Below, in pieces: positions 9,959 through 19,590 of a stretch of 62,431 bases of DNA. Position 1 is the stretch's first letter. Each line of letters begins with the position of its first letter. Under the pieces are notes generated by a model. The model saw only the letters and a program-made list of their open reading frames with translations. It made no database searches and had not been told where the DNA came from. The position numbers and the translations under genes are program-made. Source of the stretch: an uncultured Elusimicrobia bacterium (GTDB lineage Bacteria; Elusimicrobiota; Elusimicrobia; Elusimicrobiales; UBA9959); the NCBI GenBank assembly GCA_903917735.1, contig CAIXBR010000021.1, positions 1 through 62,431 of the forward strand, read 5' to 3'.

Positions 9959-11308
9959 TTATCCATTAAAGACATGAAAATCCCGTAACCGGTTGAAAAT
10001 GTGTCGCAACTGCGAAAATCGGAAAAACCTTACCAGGGAGAACAGTGGCCCGGGGCGAAAAAAGAAAGAACGGAAAGCGATAGGCTGCCATTTTTTAAGA
10101 ATTTCCGCGCTGACAGAAGACGGCACCCAGGTGGGTTCATGATAACTTTCCTTCCTGTAATCCGGAGCGTACTCTTCCTTATGTTCCTGCCATAAAGCGG
10201 ATCCCGGCAACAGATCCAGTATCAGGAATTGGGCGCGGTCCAAAGGGATCTTCTTGGCGAATTCAATGCTGTTCTTAATGGTCGCTTCGGTTTCGCCCGG
10301 CAGGCCAAATATAAAAAAACCCTGTGTTAACATGCCCAATCCGTGCGCCAACTTCACGGCTTTTTCGATATCTGACAAAGTTTCTTTTTTGTTGATGTTC
10401 TCCAAAATAACCTGGTTGCCGGATTCTATTCCAAAAACCACATAATAGCATCCAGCTTTTTTCATCAAGGCAAGGATCTCCGCGTCCACCTGATCGGCCC
10501 GGATACCATTAGGCGTCGCCCATGAGATCTTTATGTTCTTCTCCAGGATCAAATTGCAGATTGCCCTCACATGTTCGCGCCGCAAAGTCAGGTTGTCGTC
10601 TTCAAAATGTATTTCCCTGACCCCGAAATCCCTCACAAGATATTCAATCTCTTCCACAACTTTTTTAGGGGATCTTGCCCTCAGACGCTGTCCCCAAAAA
10701 CTCGGGCTGGCGCAGAATTTGCACGCATAAGGACAGCCCCGGGTGGTGACAACCGGGGCGACAGGGAAATTTTTGATAAGCGCCCCGTGCGGCGCTTTTT
10801 GATAATTGCGGGGGTCCATTCCTTCCCAGTCGGGAAAGGGTAAAGCGTCCAGTTCCGGGAGCAGTTCCCTGGGGCGAAAATTTTTCTGGCCCAGATAATA
10901 TATTCCAGGCAGTTCCGGCTTCTCTCCCTTCTCCAGAGAAACCAGCAGTTCGTCAAAAGTTATCTCTCCCTCTCCCACCACCACATAATCAGCTTGGGAG
11001 TCTTTCAAACTCTGTTCCGGTAAAATACTGGGATGTACACCGCCTAATACCACTATTTTGTTATTCTTTTTCAATTTCCGGCTTAAATCCGCCACTTCCA
11101 AGTAAAAAGCGGAAAGGCAGGTAATTCCTACAATATCACAATCGGAAACGCGCCGAACCAGCTCGTCATTATCCAGCCCCAGATTCAACCCATCCACGAT
11201 TTTTGTCTGCCAGCCCCGGCTTTTCAGATACGAGGATACATAACCCAGTCCCAGAGGCGGGGTTATGAGGTGTGTTTTATACTTCGGCCTCAGTAAACCT
11301 ATCTTCAT
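9959..11308 (-). CDS. B12-binding-domain radical SAM protein
   Basis: A 449-residue protein. Residues 1-135 form a B12-binding-like Rossmann domain ([31 protein letters not shown]). CPYACKFC (192-199) is the CxxxCxxC ligand set for the radical SAM [4Fe-4S] cluster. GIESGNQ and [14 protein letters not shown] are typical of the Elp3/MiaB-like radical SAM fold. Such proteins perform radical methylations or rearrangements on lipids, sugars or antibiotics. It is the first gene after the decayed integrase remnant and leads the pair with the FAD oxidoreductase. Substrate unknown; a role in modifying a lipid or sugar of the surface glycan is inferred from context. Confidence 0.85.
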   Translation of the reverse strand: MKIGLLRPKYKTHLITPPLGLGYVSSYLKSRGWQTKIVDGLNLGLDNDELVRRVSDCDIVGITCLSAFYLEVADLSRKLKKNNKIVVLGGVHPSILPEQSLKDSQADYVVVGEGEITFDELLVSLEKGEKPELPGIYYLGQKNFRPRELLPELDALPFPDWEGMDPRNYQKAPHGALIKNFPVAPVVTTRGCPYACKFCASPSFWGQRLRARSPKKVVEEIEYLVRDFGVREIHFEDDNLTLRREHVRAICNLILEKNIKISWATPNGIRADQVDAEILALMKKAGCYYVVFGIESGNQVILENINKKETLSDIEKAVKLAHGLGMLTQGFFIFGLPGETEATIKNSIEFAKKIPLDRAQFLILDLLPGSALWQEHKEEYAPDYRKESYHEPTWVPSSVSAEILKKWQPIAFRSFFFRPGPLFSLVRFFRFSQLRHIFNRLRDFHVFNG

Positions 11309-11450
11309 ATTACCGCTTGCACACGAATCTTTTTACTGGTGAGTATTCTATATGGACTATTTCCGAAAATCCCCTGTAAGCATCATGGTATTTTACCATT
11401 TATTCCCTTAATTTCAGTAGAAAAGAAAAAGGTTCATTGCGCCGCAATAC

Positions 11451-11657
11451 GATGCTGATAACCCGGCGGATAATGGCGGGAAATATATAAACAAGCATGT
11501 GGCCGGGATGCTGGGCTGGTCCCTGAGAAAACAGGGTAGATCCAGGTAGGGGCGGACCAATGACAACGCGCTGGTGGAAGGCAAAAACGGAGGCGTTATT
11601 CGCAAGCACATGGGGCATTTGCACATAGAGCTCCAGTACGCCGAAAATACTGTATAA
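11451..11657 (+). pseudogene. Decayed DDE integrase/transposase remnant
   Basis: In the gap between the radical SAM and FkbM genes, the plus-strand frame from 11451 reads through to TAG at 11547 and then on to TAA at 11655. The first part includes DNGGKYINKHVAGMLGW, like the second catalytic-Asp region (SDNGSEYIN) of rve-family integrases. After the TAG, still in frame, NDNALVEGKNGGVIRKHMG matches the catalytic-Glu block of the same family (NDNA-x-x-E-x-KN). The start and most of the gene are lost and no clear terminal repeats are visible. It is the scar of an insertion sequence in an otherwise intact glycan locus. Confidence 0.75.
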
Positions 11658-11685
11658 ATTCTTTGTGCGTACACAGCCCTTTTCG

Positions 11686-12564
11686 CTAAATTTGTCCTGA
11701 AACCATATTTTTTTCAAGTAGCAGGTTAAGATATTTTTCGCCCGGGCAGAGGGCAAGCAGTTCTGCTGGGGAGGCGCTTTTCACGGAATGTGAGGCCTCG
11801 TCCAAGTAATTCAGGCTGAAGCCGTATTCATGGAATTTTTGCAGGAGGGCTTCGGGGTCGGAGCCGCATTTTTTCAGCAGGTCCGGGGAGAACTCGCAGA
11901 GCATAACCAGCCCGCGCGAATTCTTTATTGTCTTTTCCATTCCCAGCAGGGCCAGGTACTCGGCGCCCTGGATATCCATCTTTATAAAATCTACCCGGCC
12001 GCCGGGCCCAAGCACATCGTCGATAGCCGCCGCGGGAACCTCCACATATTTGCGTCCATCGCCCGAATCGAAGATGCGGTGGTCGCCCCTGTGCTCTTCC
12101 GAAAAGTAAAGCTTAAGAGTGCCGGTCGCCGACGCGGCGGCTTTATGCAGGCAGGTGACGTTGGCGCGGCCGTTGGCGGCCACATTCCTGCTCAGCAGGC
12201 GGAAATTCTCCGGGTCGGGCTCGAAAGCGGTCACCCTGCCCGTCCCGCCGGCCAGCTTCGAGAACAGGAGCGTGAGGAAGCCGATGTTGGCTCCCACGTC
12301 GAGCACCGTCATCCCGGGCCGTATGCGGGAACGGTACGTTTCAATCTCGAGGCTTGAGTCCAGCGAGTATTTCCAAAGCAGAACGGCTATCAGGCGGTCG
12401 GGCGTGCGCACGTAGATACTGTCCCCGCCGAGAGGGACCCTTATGTCGCGCTTCGGGGTCAAGAGCCTGAAGAGGACGCGCGCGGCGGCCCTTACCGGCC
12501 TTATCGAGGCCGCTGTGATCGCCAGTCTGCCGGCGGCGCTCGCCAGTTTTGAAGCGGGGTTCAT
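11686..12564 (-). CDS. FkbM family methyltransferase
   Basis: A 292-residue protein with VLDVGANIGFLTLLFS (87-102) as SAM motif I, AFEPDPENF as motif II and VDFIKMDIQGAEYLALLG at about 190-208, the FkbM signature. FkbM-type enzymes O-methylate hydroxyls of sugars or polyketides; in glycan loci they usually cap or decorate O-chains. It lies three bases after the membrane glycosyltransferase gene. Its 3' end abuts the decayed integrase remnant, so the last residues (KNMVSGQI) may have been altered by that insertion. Sugar target unknown. Confidence 0.85.
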   Translation of the reverse strand: MNPASKLASAAGRLAITAASIRPVRAAARVLFRLLTPKRDIRVPLGGDSIYVRTPDRLIAVLLWKYSLDSSLEIETYRSRIRPGMTVLDVGANIGFLTLLFSKLAGGTGRVTAFEPDPENFRLLSRNVAANGRANVTCLHKAAASATGTLKLYFSEEHRGDHRIFDSGDGRKYVEVPAAAIDDVLGPGGRVDFIKMDIQGAEYLALLGMEKTIKNSRGLVMLCEFSPDLLKKCGSDPEALLQKFHEYGFSLNYLDEASHSVKSASPAELLALCPGEKYLNLLLEKNMVSGQI

Positions 12565-12567
12565 GCG

Positions 12568-14310
12568 CTATTTACTCCCTGCCGGTTTCAGGCGGAACAG
12601 CTCCATCGGCGGGTTAGCCGAGGAGAGAAAAGGGTCGGGGCTGAACCCGAGGATCTTCCGCGGGTAATAGGCTTCATACAGTTCGTAGCTGTTCCGCAGA
12701 AAGACCGAAACCCGGGGCTTCTGGTCGAAGTTTATAAGCAGATATTCCGGGAGCTTGTCCCGTTTCTCCGTCTGCAGCGTCCCGCTGTCGGCCAGCCTCA
12801 GCTTCCAGCGGTCCAGGCGGAAGGCCGGCATGTAGGCGGGCTGCGGGAAATTCAGCATTCCCAGCGTATGGCCCGCCGTCATGGAGTCCAGCTTGTCCGC
12901 CATGCGGTAGAAAGTCGAGCGCGGGCCGGCGGCGTCCACGAAGGTCAGCGCGTAGGCCAGCGACATCAGCAGGCCGGGTGCCAGCACCAGGGCGACGGCC
13001 GCGGCGCGCACGCGCTTCGGCAGCCGGGACGCCACCCAGCCCAGAAAGACCGCTCCTATCACCGCGCCGGTCACCAGCCACGGAAAAAATCGCCTTACGC
13101 CGCTAGGGAAGTCGGGCGGGATGGCTTTGGCTGCCGGCAGGGCGAAGATAAGGACGGCCGCGGAGAGGTTCCGCAGGACCCGGTCGCCCGAAAAGATGCC
13201 CCAGAGACAGCCCACAGGGAACAATATAGCCAGGGACGGGCCGATGGTCTGCGGCAGGGTTTTCAGGAAGAACGGATAAAGGCCGGAGTTGCTGAAACCC
13301 CAGGGGGAAGATCCGCCGGGGAAAACTTCGTAGACCGCTGCCGCCCAGTTGAAGGGCAGGTACGGGTTCAGAATGAAGAACACCGCGGCCGCGGCGACAG
13401 CCGCCAGCAGGATCCTCTTTATGGCCCCGCGGTCCAGGCCGGACCAGCCCGGGCTTATCATGATCGCCAGCACGAAAAAAGCGGTGTGGAGGGCGCTCCA
13501 GTAGCTTCCGGCCGAGAGCCCCAGGCAGGCGGCCGAAAGCAGCAGCGGCTTCAGGTTCAGCCGGGGGAGCGCGCATAGCGCGAAATAAATGGAGGCAAGC
13601 CCCCAGCAGGCGGCCCAAAGGTGGGGGGTGAGGTAGTGGGAATAAATCACTACGGAGGGCATGGCCAGAACGGCGGCAAAAGCGGCGGCTTCCGGGCAGC
13701 CCGGCGCCAGCCGCCGGGCTATCAGCAGCGCCAGTACGCAGATGCCCAGGAGGGAAAGCGCGCTCACCAGCCGCCCGGCGAGGTAGATCCTGCCCAGCGC
13801 GTCGGGGTTTTCCATGACGCTCCTGAGCGACAGGCGTTTTATCGCCCCGGTCACGGAAAGGCCCAGATAGTACGCGCCCAGCGGGTAAATGTAGCCTCCG
13901 CCGTAAAGGAACGACGGCGGGCGGAAATTCAACTCGGCGGGCTTCATGCGCGCAAGGTCCGACAGCGGCAGCGCCTCGTCGGGGTAGCGCGAGCGTATCA
14001 GCATGGAACGGTAGGAGTTATCCAACTCCGGGGGGGGCAGCGGGCTCGCGAAGTCCGTCTGGAACTCACCGCTGAGATTGGTGGTGTATTTCCCCGCGGC
14101 CTCGGCGGCCAGCGGCGTAGAGCCTTCCGATTTTTTGTAGATATCCTGCCAGCCGGAGGACAGCCTTTCGAAGAGCGTGGCGCGGTCCCAGGCCGGGGAT
14201 AGCAGCCTGGCCGCCCTGGCGTCGGAGGGCGCGTCCCAGCCCAGTCCGGAGAAAGCGGCGGCGCAGGCCGCGGCGGCCAATACGGCCAGGATGACGTTCT
14301 TGCTTTTCAT
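12568..14310 (-). CDS. GT39/GT-C-like membrane glycosyltransferase
   Basis: A 580-residue polytopic protein with an N-terminal hydrophobic segment (5-22) followed by GLGWDAPSDA, whose acidic residues fit the first periplasmic loop of GT-C enzymes. A long extracytoplasmic loop follows (about 25-165), then about nine helices. This loop is longer than in the other two GT39-like proteins of the locus. It likely transfers a lipid-linked sugar outside the inner membrane. It sits between the methyltransferase-GT2 fusion and fkbM with short gaps (20 and 3 bases). Sequence similarity to PMT_2 is weaker than for the others, so the family call is moderate. Confidence 0.6.
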   Translation of the reverse strand: MKSKNVILAVLAAAACAAAFSGLGWDAPSDARAARLLSPAWDRATLFERLSSGWQDIYKKSEGSTPLAAEAAGKYTTNLSGEFQTDFASPLPPPELDNSYRSMLIRSRYPDEALPLSDLARMKPAELNFRPPSFLYGGGYIYPLGAYYLGLSVTGAIKRLSLRSVMENPDALGRIYLAGRLVSALSLLGICVLALLIARRLAPGCPEAAAFAAVLAMPSVVIYSHYLTPHLWAACWGLASIYFALCALPRLNLKPLLLSAACLGLSAGSYWSALHTAFFVLAIMISPGWSGLDRGAIKRILLAAVAAAAVFFILNPYLPFNWAAAVYEVFPGGSSPWGFSNSGLYPFFLKTLPQTIGPSLAILFPVGCLWGIFSGDRVLRNLSAAVLIFALPAAKAIPPDFPSGVRRFFPWLVTGAVIGAVFLGWVASRLPKRVRAAAVALVLAPGLLMSLAYALTFVDAAGPRSTFYRMADKLDSMTAGHTLGMLNFPQPAYMPAFRLDRWKLRLADSGTLQTEKRDKLPEYLLINFDQKPRVSVFLRNSYELYEAYYPRKILGFSPDPFLSSANPPMELFRLKPAGSK

Positions 14311-14330
14311 TGAGTCTCTAAAAGGGGCGC

Positions 14331-15743
14331 CTAATGCAGTTTCAGCTTGACGAACGCTATGAAGGCCATCCGGAACAGCAGCAGGCCGTGGCGGAAGCGG
14401 CTTATTTTTGTCTCGCCGTATTTGCGTTCCTTGTAGCTTACCGGCAGCTCGGTTATCTTAAGGTTCAGTTTGCTGGCACCGAACAGCAGGTCGAAGTCGC
14501 CGAACGGGTCGAAGTCGCCGAAGTAGGAGCGCCCGGCCTTTATTTTGTCGTAGTTCGCGCGCAGCAGTACCTTGGTGCCGCAGAGCGTGTCCTTGATTCG
14601 CTGGCCCATCGTCCAGGTAAAGATAAGAGAGAAGGTCTTGTTCCCAAGCATGTTCAGGAAACGCATCGCCCCTTTTTCCATCGGGTAGACCAGGCGCGAG
14701 CCGTTTATAAACTCGCCCTTCCCCTCGGCGATGGCGGCGTAAAATTTCCTGAGGTCTTCCGGCACCACGGTAAGGTCTGCGTCCAGTATCATGAGAACGT
14801 CGCCGGAGCAGGCGTCAAAACCCTTCCGGACGGCGTCGGCCTTGCCGAAGGCCCCGCCCTGGAGGATGACCTTTACCGGGAGCCCCGGGCGCTTCGCCGA
14901 CTCTTCCCTGATCTTTTCAACCGTGCCGTCTGAGGAGTTGCCGTCCACGAAAACCAGCTCCATGCCTTTTCCGAGGTCGGGCAACTCTTTGAAAAGGCGC
15001 TCCATGTTGCCGGCTTCGTCGCGGCAGGGGACCACGACGGCGACGGAATAGCTTTTGGGTTCGGGCCTGGCGGGGGTTTCGCGTGCAATAATGAATTGGA
15101 TTAGACCCAGCTCCTTGAAAAAGGGCATTTTGGCCAGGAACCTGTTGAAGAAAGCCGAGACCATCGGGATATAGAATGGCATCAGGAAGCGGTAGCCCTT
15201 CTTGACCACCTCGTAATTGTTGAGATAAAGCAGGTTCTCTATGTCCGCCATGGCCAGCCAGTTCTGGCGCGGGTCTTTGCCTTTTAGCCCGGCCGCCTCG
15301 GCCAGCATGACCAGCGGCTCCCAGAGCGGGTTGTAGGCGGTTATCACCACGCGGGTTTCGGAGGTGGTGACCTTGGAGAGGTTGCGGAAGGCCATCCAGA
15401 TGTCGTCCAGATTGCCCAGCAGGTCCTGCATCACTACATACTCGAATTTCTCGTTTATTTCAAGCGCCTCTATGTCGGCGGTCCTGAAATCCAGGTCCGG
15501 GTGGGCGGCTTTGGCGGCGGCTGTCATGGCCTGGCTGAAATCCAGCCCTAGGGCTTTTGAGGGGGCGAGTTCCGACAACAGGCCGCCGGTTCCCGAACCT
15601 ATTTCCATGACGGAGGAATTCGCGGGGATCAAGAAGCGGAAAAAATTAAGAAGCTCACGGTGATAGTGGCGGCTTCTGGCGCGGCGGGCGTCGCGGAATA
15701 CCGCGGCGGCGTCGAAAAACCTGATCTTTTCTTCTTTAGTCAT
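14331..15743 (-). CDS. Bifunctional methyltransferase / GT2 glycosyltransferase fusion
   Basis: A 470-residue two-domain protein. Residues 1-~220 form a class I SAM methyltransferase with VMEIGSGTGGLL (45-56). Residues ~232-470 form a GT2 glycosyltransferase with VAVVVPCRDEAGN (234-246), VFVDGNSSDGT and MILDADLT (317-324) carrying the metal-binding DAD. The GT2 part resembles dolichyl-phosphate-sugar synthases but lacks obvious C-terminal membrane helices. Fusions of these two domains are known in bacterial glycan loci and would couple acceptor methylation to sugar transfer. A 69-base gap with a hairpin separates it from the fucose synthase gene upstream. Confidence 0.83.
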   Translation of the reverse strand: MTKEEKIRFFDAAAVFRDARRARSRHYHRELLNFFRFLIPANSSVMEIGSGTGGLLSELAPSKALGLDFSQAMTAAAKAAHPDLDFRTADIEALEINEKFEYVVMQDLLGNLDDIWMAFRNLSKVTTSETRVVITAYNPLWEPLVMLAEAAGLKGKDPRQNWLAMADIENLLYLNNYEVVKKGYRFLMPFYIPMVSAFFNRFLAKMPFFKELGLIQFIIARETPARPEPKSYSVAVVVPCRDEAGNMERLFKELPDLGKGMELVFVDGNSSDGTVEKIREESAKRPGLPVKVILQGGAFGKADAVRKGFDACSGDVLMILDADLTVVPEDLRKFYAAIAEGKGEFINGSRLVYPMEKGAMRFLNMLGNKTFSLIFTWTMGQRIKDTLCGTKVLLRANYDKIKAGRSYFGDFDPFGDFDLLFGASKLNLKITELPVSYKERKYGETKISRFRHGLLLFRMAFIAFVKLKLH

Positions 15744-15762
15744 TTGTTTAAGCCAAACCCCG

Positions 15763-15810
15763 GGCCGCCGGCAAAAAAATCCTGCTTCTATCCGCCAGAT
15801 ACCGGCGGCC
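15763..15810 (-). other. Hairpin between the fucose synthase and fusion genes
   Basis: GGCCGCCGG (15763-15771) pairs perfectly with CCGGCGGCC (15802-15810) around a 30-base loop. On the transcribed minus strand the loop, not the 3' flank, carries a run of seven T, so this is not a standard terminator. It may slow RNA polymerase or protect a processed mRNA end. Confidence 0.4.
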
Positions 15811-15812
15811 GG

Positions 15813-16754
<942 letters not shown>

Positions 16755-17888
16755 TTAGCCGACGCGCACGCTAAGCGACGCTTTCACCGCTTCGGTCACG
16801 GTCTTGAGCTGCTCGTCGGACAGCTCCGGGTACATCGGGAGCGAGAAGACGGTGTCCATCACGGCGTCGCAGACGGGCAGGTCGCCGCGTTTGCCGCCCA
16901 GGTGCGCGTACGCTTCCTGCAGATGCAGCGCTATCGGGTAGTAGATCTGGTTGGCGATCTGCTGCTCTGTCAGGTATTTCTGAGCGTTGTCGCGCTTGGC
17001 CTTGGTGTCGAAGCGCAGGGTGTAGTAGTTGAACGAGTGGCGCGCGTTGGCGGGCACCACCGGGGTGACGCAGACGCCCTTAAGGGCCTCGGCGTACTTG
17101 GCGGCCACGGCGTTGCGCATCTCGGTCCATTTCTCAACGTGCTTGAGGCGCACGGAGAGGACGGCGGCCTGCACAGTGTCCAGGCGGGAGTTGAAACCTT
17201 CCATTTCGTGGTGGTAGCGCACCTTGCTGCCGTGGTTGCGGAGCTGTTTGAGCGTCTCGTAGATCTTGTCGTCGTTGGTGGTTATAGCGCCGCCGTCGCC
17301 AAAGGCACCGAGGTTCTTGGCCGGGAAGAAGCTGTAGGTCCCGCAATGGCCTATGGAGCCCAGGTACTTCCAGTCACGGCCGCCCATCTTGTACTTGCCG
17401 GTGAAGGCCTGCGCTGTGTCCTCGACAACTATCAGATTATGCTTCTTGGCGATGGCCATTATCGCGTCCATGTCGCAGGGCATGCCGTAGAGGTGCACCG
17501 GCACTATGGCGCGGGTTTTCGGTGTGATCTTCTTTTCTACGGACTTGGGGTCCAGGTTGAAGGTCACCGGGTCGATGTCGGCGAACACGGGGGTGGCGCC
17601 TACCTGGGAGATGGTCTCGGAGGTGGCGATGAAGGTGAACGGGGAGGTGATGACCTCGTCTCCGTGCTTTATGCCGCTGGCTATGAATGCCATGCGCAGG
17701 GCGTCGGTGCCGTTGGCTACGCCCACCGCATACTTGGTGCCGTTGTGCGCGGCGAACTCTTTCTCAAATTTAGTCACTTCTTCGCCAAGTATGAAATTGG
17801 CTTTATTGAAGACGTTCTTCACCGCGGCCTCGATCTCGTCCTTTATCGGGGGGTATCCGGCCAGCATGTCTACCATTGGTACTTTCAT
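16755..17888 (-). CDS. DegT/DnrJ/EryC1/StrS family sugar aminotransferase
   Basis: A 377-residue PLP enzyme. GTDALRMAF (60-68) binds the cofactor phosphate, VVEDTAQAFTGKY (154-166) contains the Asp/Gln that hold the ring, and Lys191 in SFFPAKNLGAFGDGG is the Schiff-base lysine. This family transfers an amino group to a nucleotide-linked keto-sugar. It is the first gene of the minus-strand operon. The start is set by GGAGG at 17895-17899, six bases before the ATG. Whether it makes a 3- or 4-amino sugar cannot be told. Confidence 0.87.
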   Translation of the reverse strand: MKVPMVDMLAGYPPIKDEIEAAVKNVFNKANFILGEEVTKFEKEFAAHNGTKYAVGVANGTDALRMAFIASGIKHGDEVITSPFTFIATSETISQVGATPVFADIDPVTFNLDPKSVEKKITPKTRAIVPVHLYGMPCDMDAIMAIAKKHNLIVVEDTAQAFTGKYKMGGRDWKYLGSIGHCGTYSFFPAKNLGAFGDGGAITTNDDKIYETLKQLRNHGSKVRYHHEMEGFNSRLDTVQAAVLSVRLKHVEKWTEMRNAVAAKYAEALKGVCVTPVVPANARHSFNYYTLRFDTKAKRDNAQKYLTEQQIANQIYYPIALHLQEAYAHLGGKRGDLPVCDAVMDTVFSLPMYPELSDEQLKTVTEAVKASLSVRVG

Positions 17889-17894
17889 GATTTT

Positions 17895-17925
17895 CCTCCG
17901 TAGCTCTATCTATACTTTTATTATA
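17895..17925 (-). promoter_or_regulatory. Promoter -10 and ribosome-binding site of the minus-strand glycan operon
   Basis: On the minus strand TATAAT lies at 17925-17920 and GGAGG at 17899-17895, six bases before the ATG of the aminotransferase gene. A -35 box is weak. This is one half of a divergent promoter region, 17889-18007. Confidence 0.55.
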
Positions 17926-17993
17926 TTAAAAGATGGTTGAAAAGACCACACGGGTGGAAGGGGCCGGCCTTTCTGTTTCTTTATTAACTTTGT

Positions 17994-17999
17994 TATAAT
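17994..17999 (+). promoter_or_regulatory. -10 box TATAAT placed for a leaderless transcript
   Basis: TATAAT ends eight bases before the ATG at 18008, with no Shine-Dalgarno between them. Transcription would start at or one to two bases from the start codon. It drives the GT2-RmlD-WecA operon, divergent from the aminotransferase operon. Confidence 0.5.
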
Positions 18000-18007
18000 T
18001 CTTGATA

Positions 18008-18721
18008 ATGAAAACCACCATAGTAATCCCGTCCTACAACGAGATGAAGACCCTGCCGGCCGTGCTGAAGGCGGTGGCGGTCATCCCGCTGGACAAGGAA
18101 GTGATAGTGGTGGACGACGGTTCCAGGGACGGCACCCGCGACTGGCTGGAGAAGGCTATAGCGGGGCGCGAGTTCCCCTGCGACCTCAAGCTTATCAAGC
18201 ACGAGAAGAACAAGGGCAAGGGCGGCGCCCTGATCACCGGCTTCAATGCCGCCTCCGGAGACATAACGATCGTGCAAGACGCGGACCTTGAGTACGACCC
18301 CTCGCAGATCCCCGACCTGGTGCGGCCCATAAAGGAGGGCCGCGCGGACGCGGTCTTCGGTTCGCGGATGCTGAGCGCGAGGACCTACACCTATAGCCGC
18401 ATCTACCTCGCCGGCAATAAGTTGCTCACCTTTCTGGTGGGCCTGCTGTTCGGGCTGAAGGTGACGGATTCCTATACCTGCTACAAGGCCTTCCGCACCC
18501 CGCTGCTCAAGAAGATGGGCATCGTTTCCAACGGCTTCGAGATAGAGGCGGAACTCTCCTGCAAGACGGCCTTTCTGGGCCTGCGCTTCCTGGAACTGCC
18601 GATAAAGTACACCTCCCGTTCCCGCAAGGAAGGCAAGAAGATCAACTACAAGGACGCGGTGAAGGGCGTGCTGAAAATACTTTGGCTCAGGTTCACGCTG
18701 TGCAGGTCGGATTTTAACTGA
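18008..18721 (+). CDS. GT2 glycosyltransferase (dolichyl-phosphate-mannose-synthase-like)
   Basis: A 237-residue protein with IVIPSYNEMKTLP (5-17), VVDDGSRDGT (37-46) and VQDADLEYDPSQ at about 90-101, all GT2-A motifs; the DAD binds the metal. Length and motifs fit the DPM1/polyprenol-phosphate mannosyltransferase group without C-terminal membrane helices. It probably makes a polyprenyl-phosphate sugar used by the GT39-like enzymes of the divergent operon. The start is the ATG at 18008; a TTG two codons upstream is possible but falls close to the -10 box. Its stop overlaps the next ATG by one base. Confidence 0.83.
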   Translation: MKTTIVIPSYNEMKTLPAVLKAVAVIPLDKEVIVVDDGSRDGTRDWLEKAIAGREFPCDLKLIKHEKNKGKGGALITGFNAASGDITIVQDADLEYDPSQIPDLVRPIKEGRADAVFGSRMLSARTYTYSRIYLAGNKLLTFLVGLLFGLKVTDSYTCYKAFRTPLLKKMGIVSNGFEIEAELSCKTAFLGLRFLELPIKYTSRSRKEGKKINYKDAVKGVLKILWLRFTLCRSDFN

Positions 18722-19590
18722 TGAAGGCTTTGATAATAGGCGCTTCAGGGCAGGTGGGGGGAGCCCTGTCCGCGCTGTGCGTCAGGCGCAGAATAGAGGT
18801 TTACGGCACCTCCCGCAAGGGGCAGGGCTTTCTTTACCTCGACCTGTCCGACGAAACTTCGGTAAGGGACGCTTTCGTTAAGGCGCGCCCGGACGTGGTT
18901 TTTCTGTGTTCGGCTATGACGCATGTGGACAGCTGCGAACGCGACCCGGAGCTGGCGCGGCTGGTGAACGCGGAGGGCCCGGCGCTTGTGGCCGGGGAGT
19001 GCCGCAAGGTCGGGGCTAAACTGGTGTATTTTTCGACCGAATACGTTTTTGACGGCTCGGCCGGGCCTTACGGCGAAGGGGACCCGGTGTGCCCGGTGAG
19101 CGCCTACGGCCGCACCAAGCTGGAGGGGGAGAGGGCCGTGCTGGACGTTGAAGGGGCCCTGTCGGTGCGCACCACCGTGGTATACAGCCACAACCCGGCC
19201 TCCAAGAATTTCGTAATGCAGCTGATAAGCAGCCAGCGCTCCGGCGCCAGGATGCGCGTGCCGTCCGACCAGTTCTCTACCCCGACCTACGCGCCGGAAC
19301 TTGCCTCAGCGGTGTTGGACCTGGCCGGGAAAGGCGCGTCCGGGATCTACAACGTGGCAGGTCCTGACTGCATGAGCCGCTACGAGTTCGCGCTGAGGGC
19401 CTGCGCCGCTTTTGGTTTTAATCCGGCCTTTCTCGAGCCAAAGCTGACCGCTGAGCTGGGTCAGGCCGCGGCCCGGCCGCTTAAGGCCGGCCTTCGGACC
19501 GGCAAGCTGGCCGCCGAACTGGGCCGTTCGCTGCCGCCCTCGGAGGAGAGCCTGCGCAAGATCGCCGCTATAATGAAACAATATGAATGA
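18721..19590 (+). CDS. RmlD-like sugar-nucleotide reductase (SDR)
   Basis: A 289-residue extended SDR. GASGQVGGAL (7-16) binds NAD(P)H; FLCSAMTHVDSCERDPELA is the RmlD substrate region; FSTEYVFDG and Tyr129-x-x-x-Lys133 (YGRTK) are the catalytic motifs. The family reduces dTDP-4-keto-6-deoxy sugars, making dTDP-L-rhamnose, or acts as the regulatory MAT2B-like homologue. No rmlA, rmlB or rmlC partner is adjacent, although an RmlA-type nucleotidyltransferase lies at 31860. So the exact sugar is uncertain. It overlaps the next gene by eight bases. Confidence 0.78.
   Translation: MKALIIGASGQVGGALSALCVRRRIEVYGTSRKGQGFLYLDLSDETSVRDAFVKARPDVVFLCSAMTHVDSCERDPELARLVNAEGPALVAGECRKVGAKLVYFSTEYVFDGSAGPYGEGDPVCPVSAYGRTKLEGERAVLDVEGALSVRTTVVYSHNPASKNFVMQLISSQRSGARMRVPSDQFSTPTYAPELASAVLDLAGKGASGIYNVAGPDCMSRYEFALRACAAFGFNPAFLEPKLTAELGQAAARPLKAGLRTGKLAAELGRSLPPSEESLRKIAAIMKQYE

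Noticed and set aside
11400..11756. Minus-strand frames in the gap after the radical SAM gene
   Set aside because: The sequence is explained by the plus-strand integrase remnant and by the end of the FkbM gene; the minus-strand peptides have no recognisable feature.
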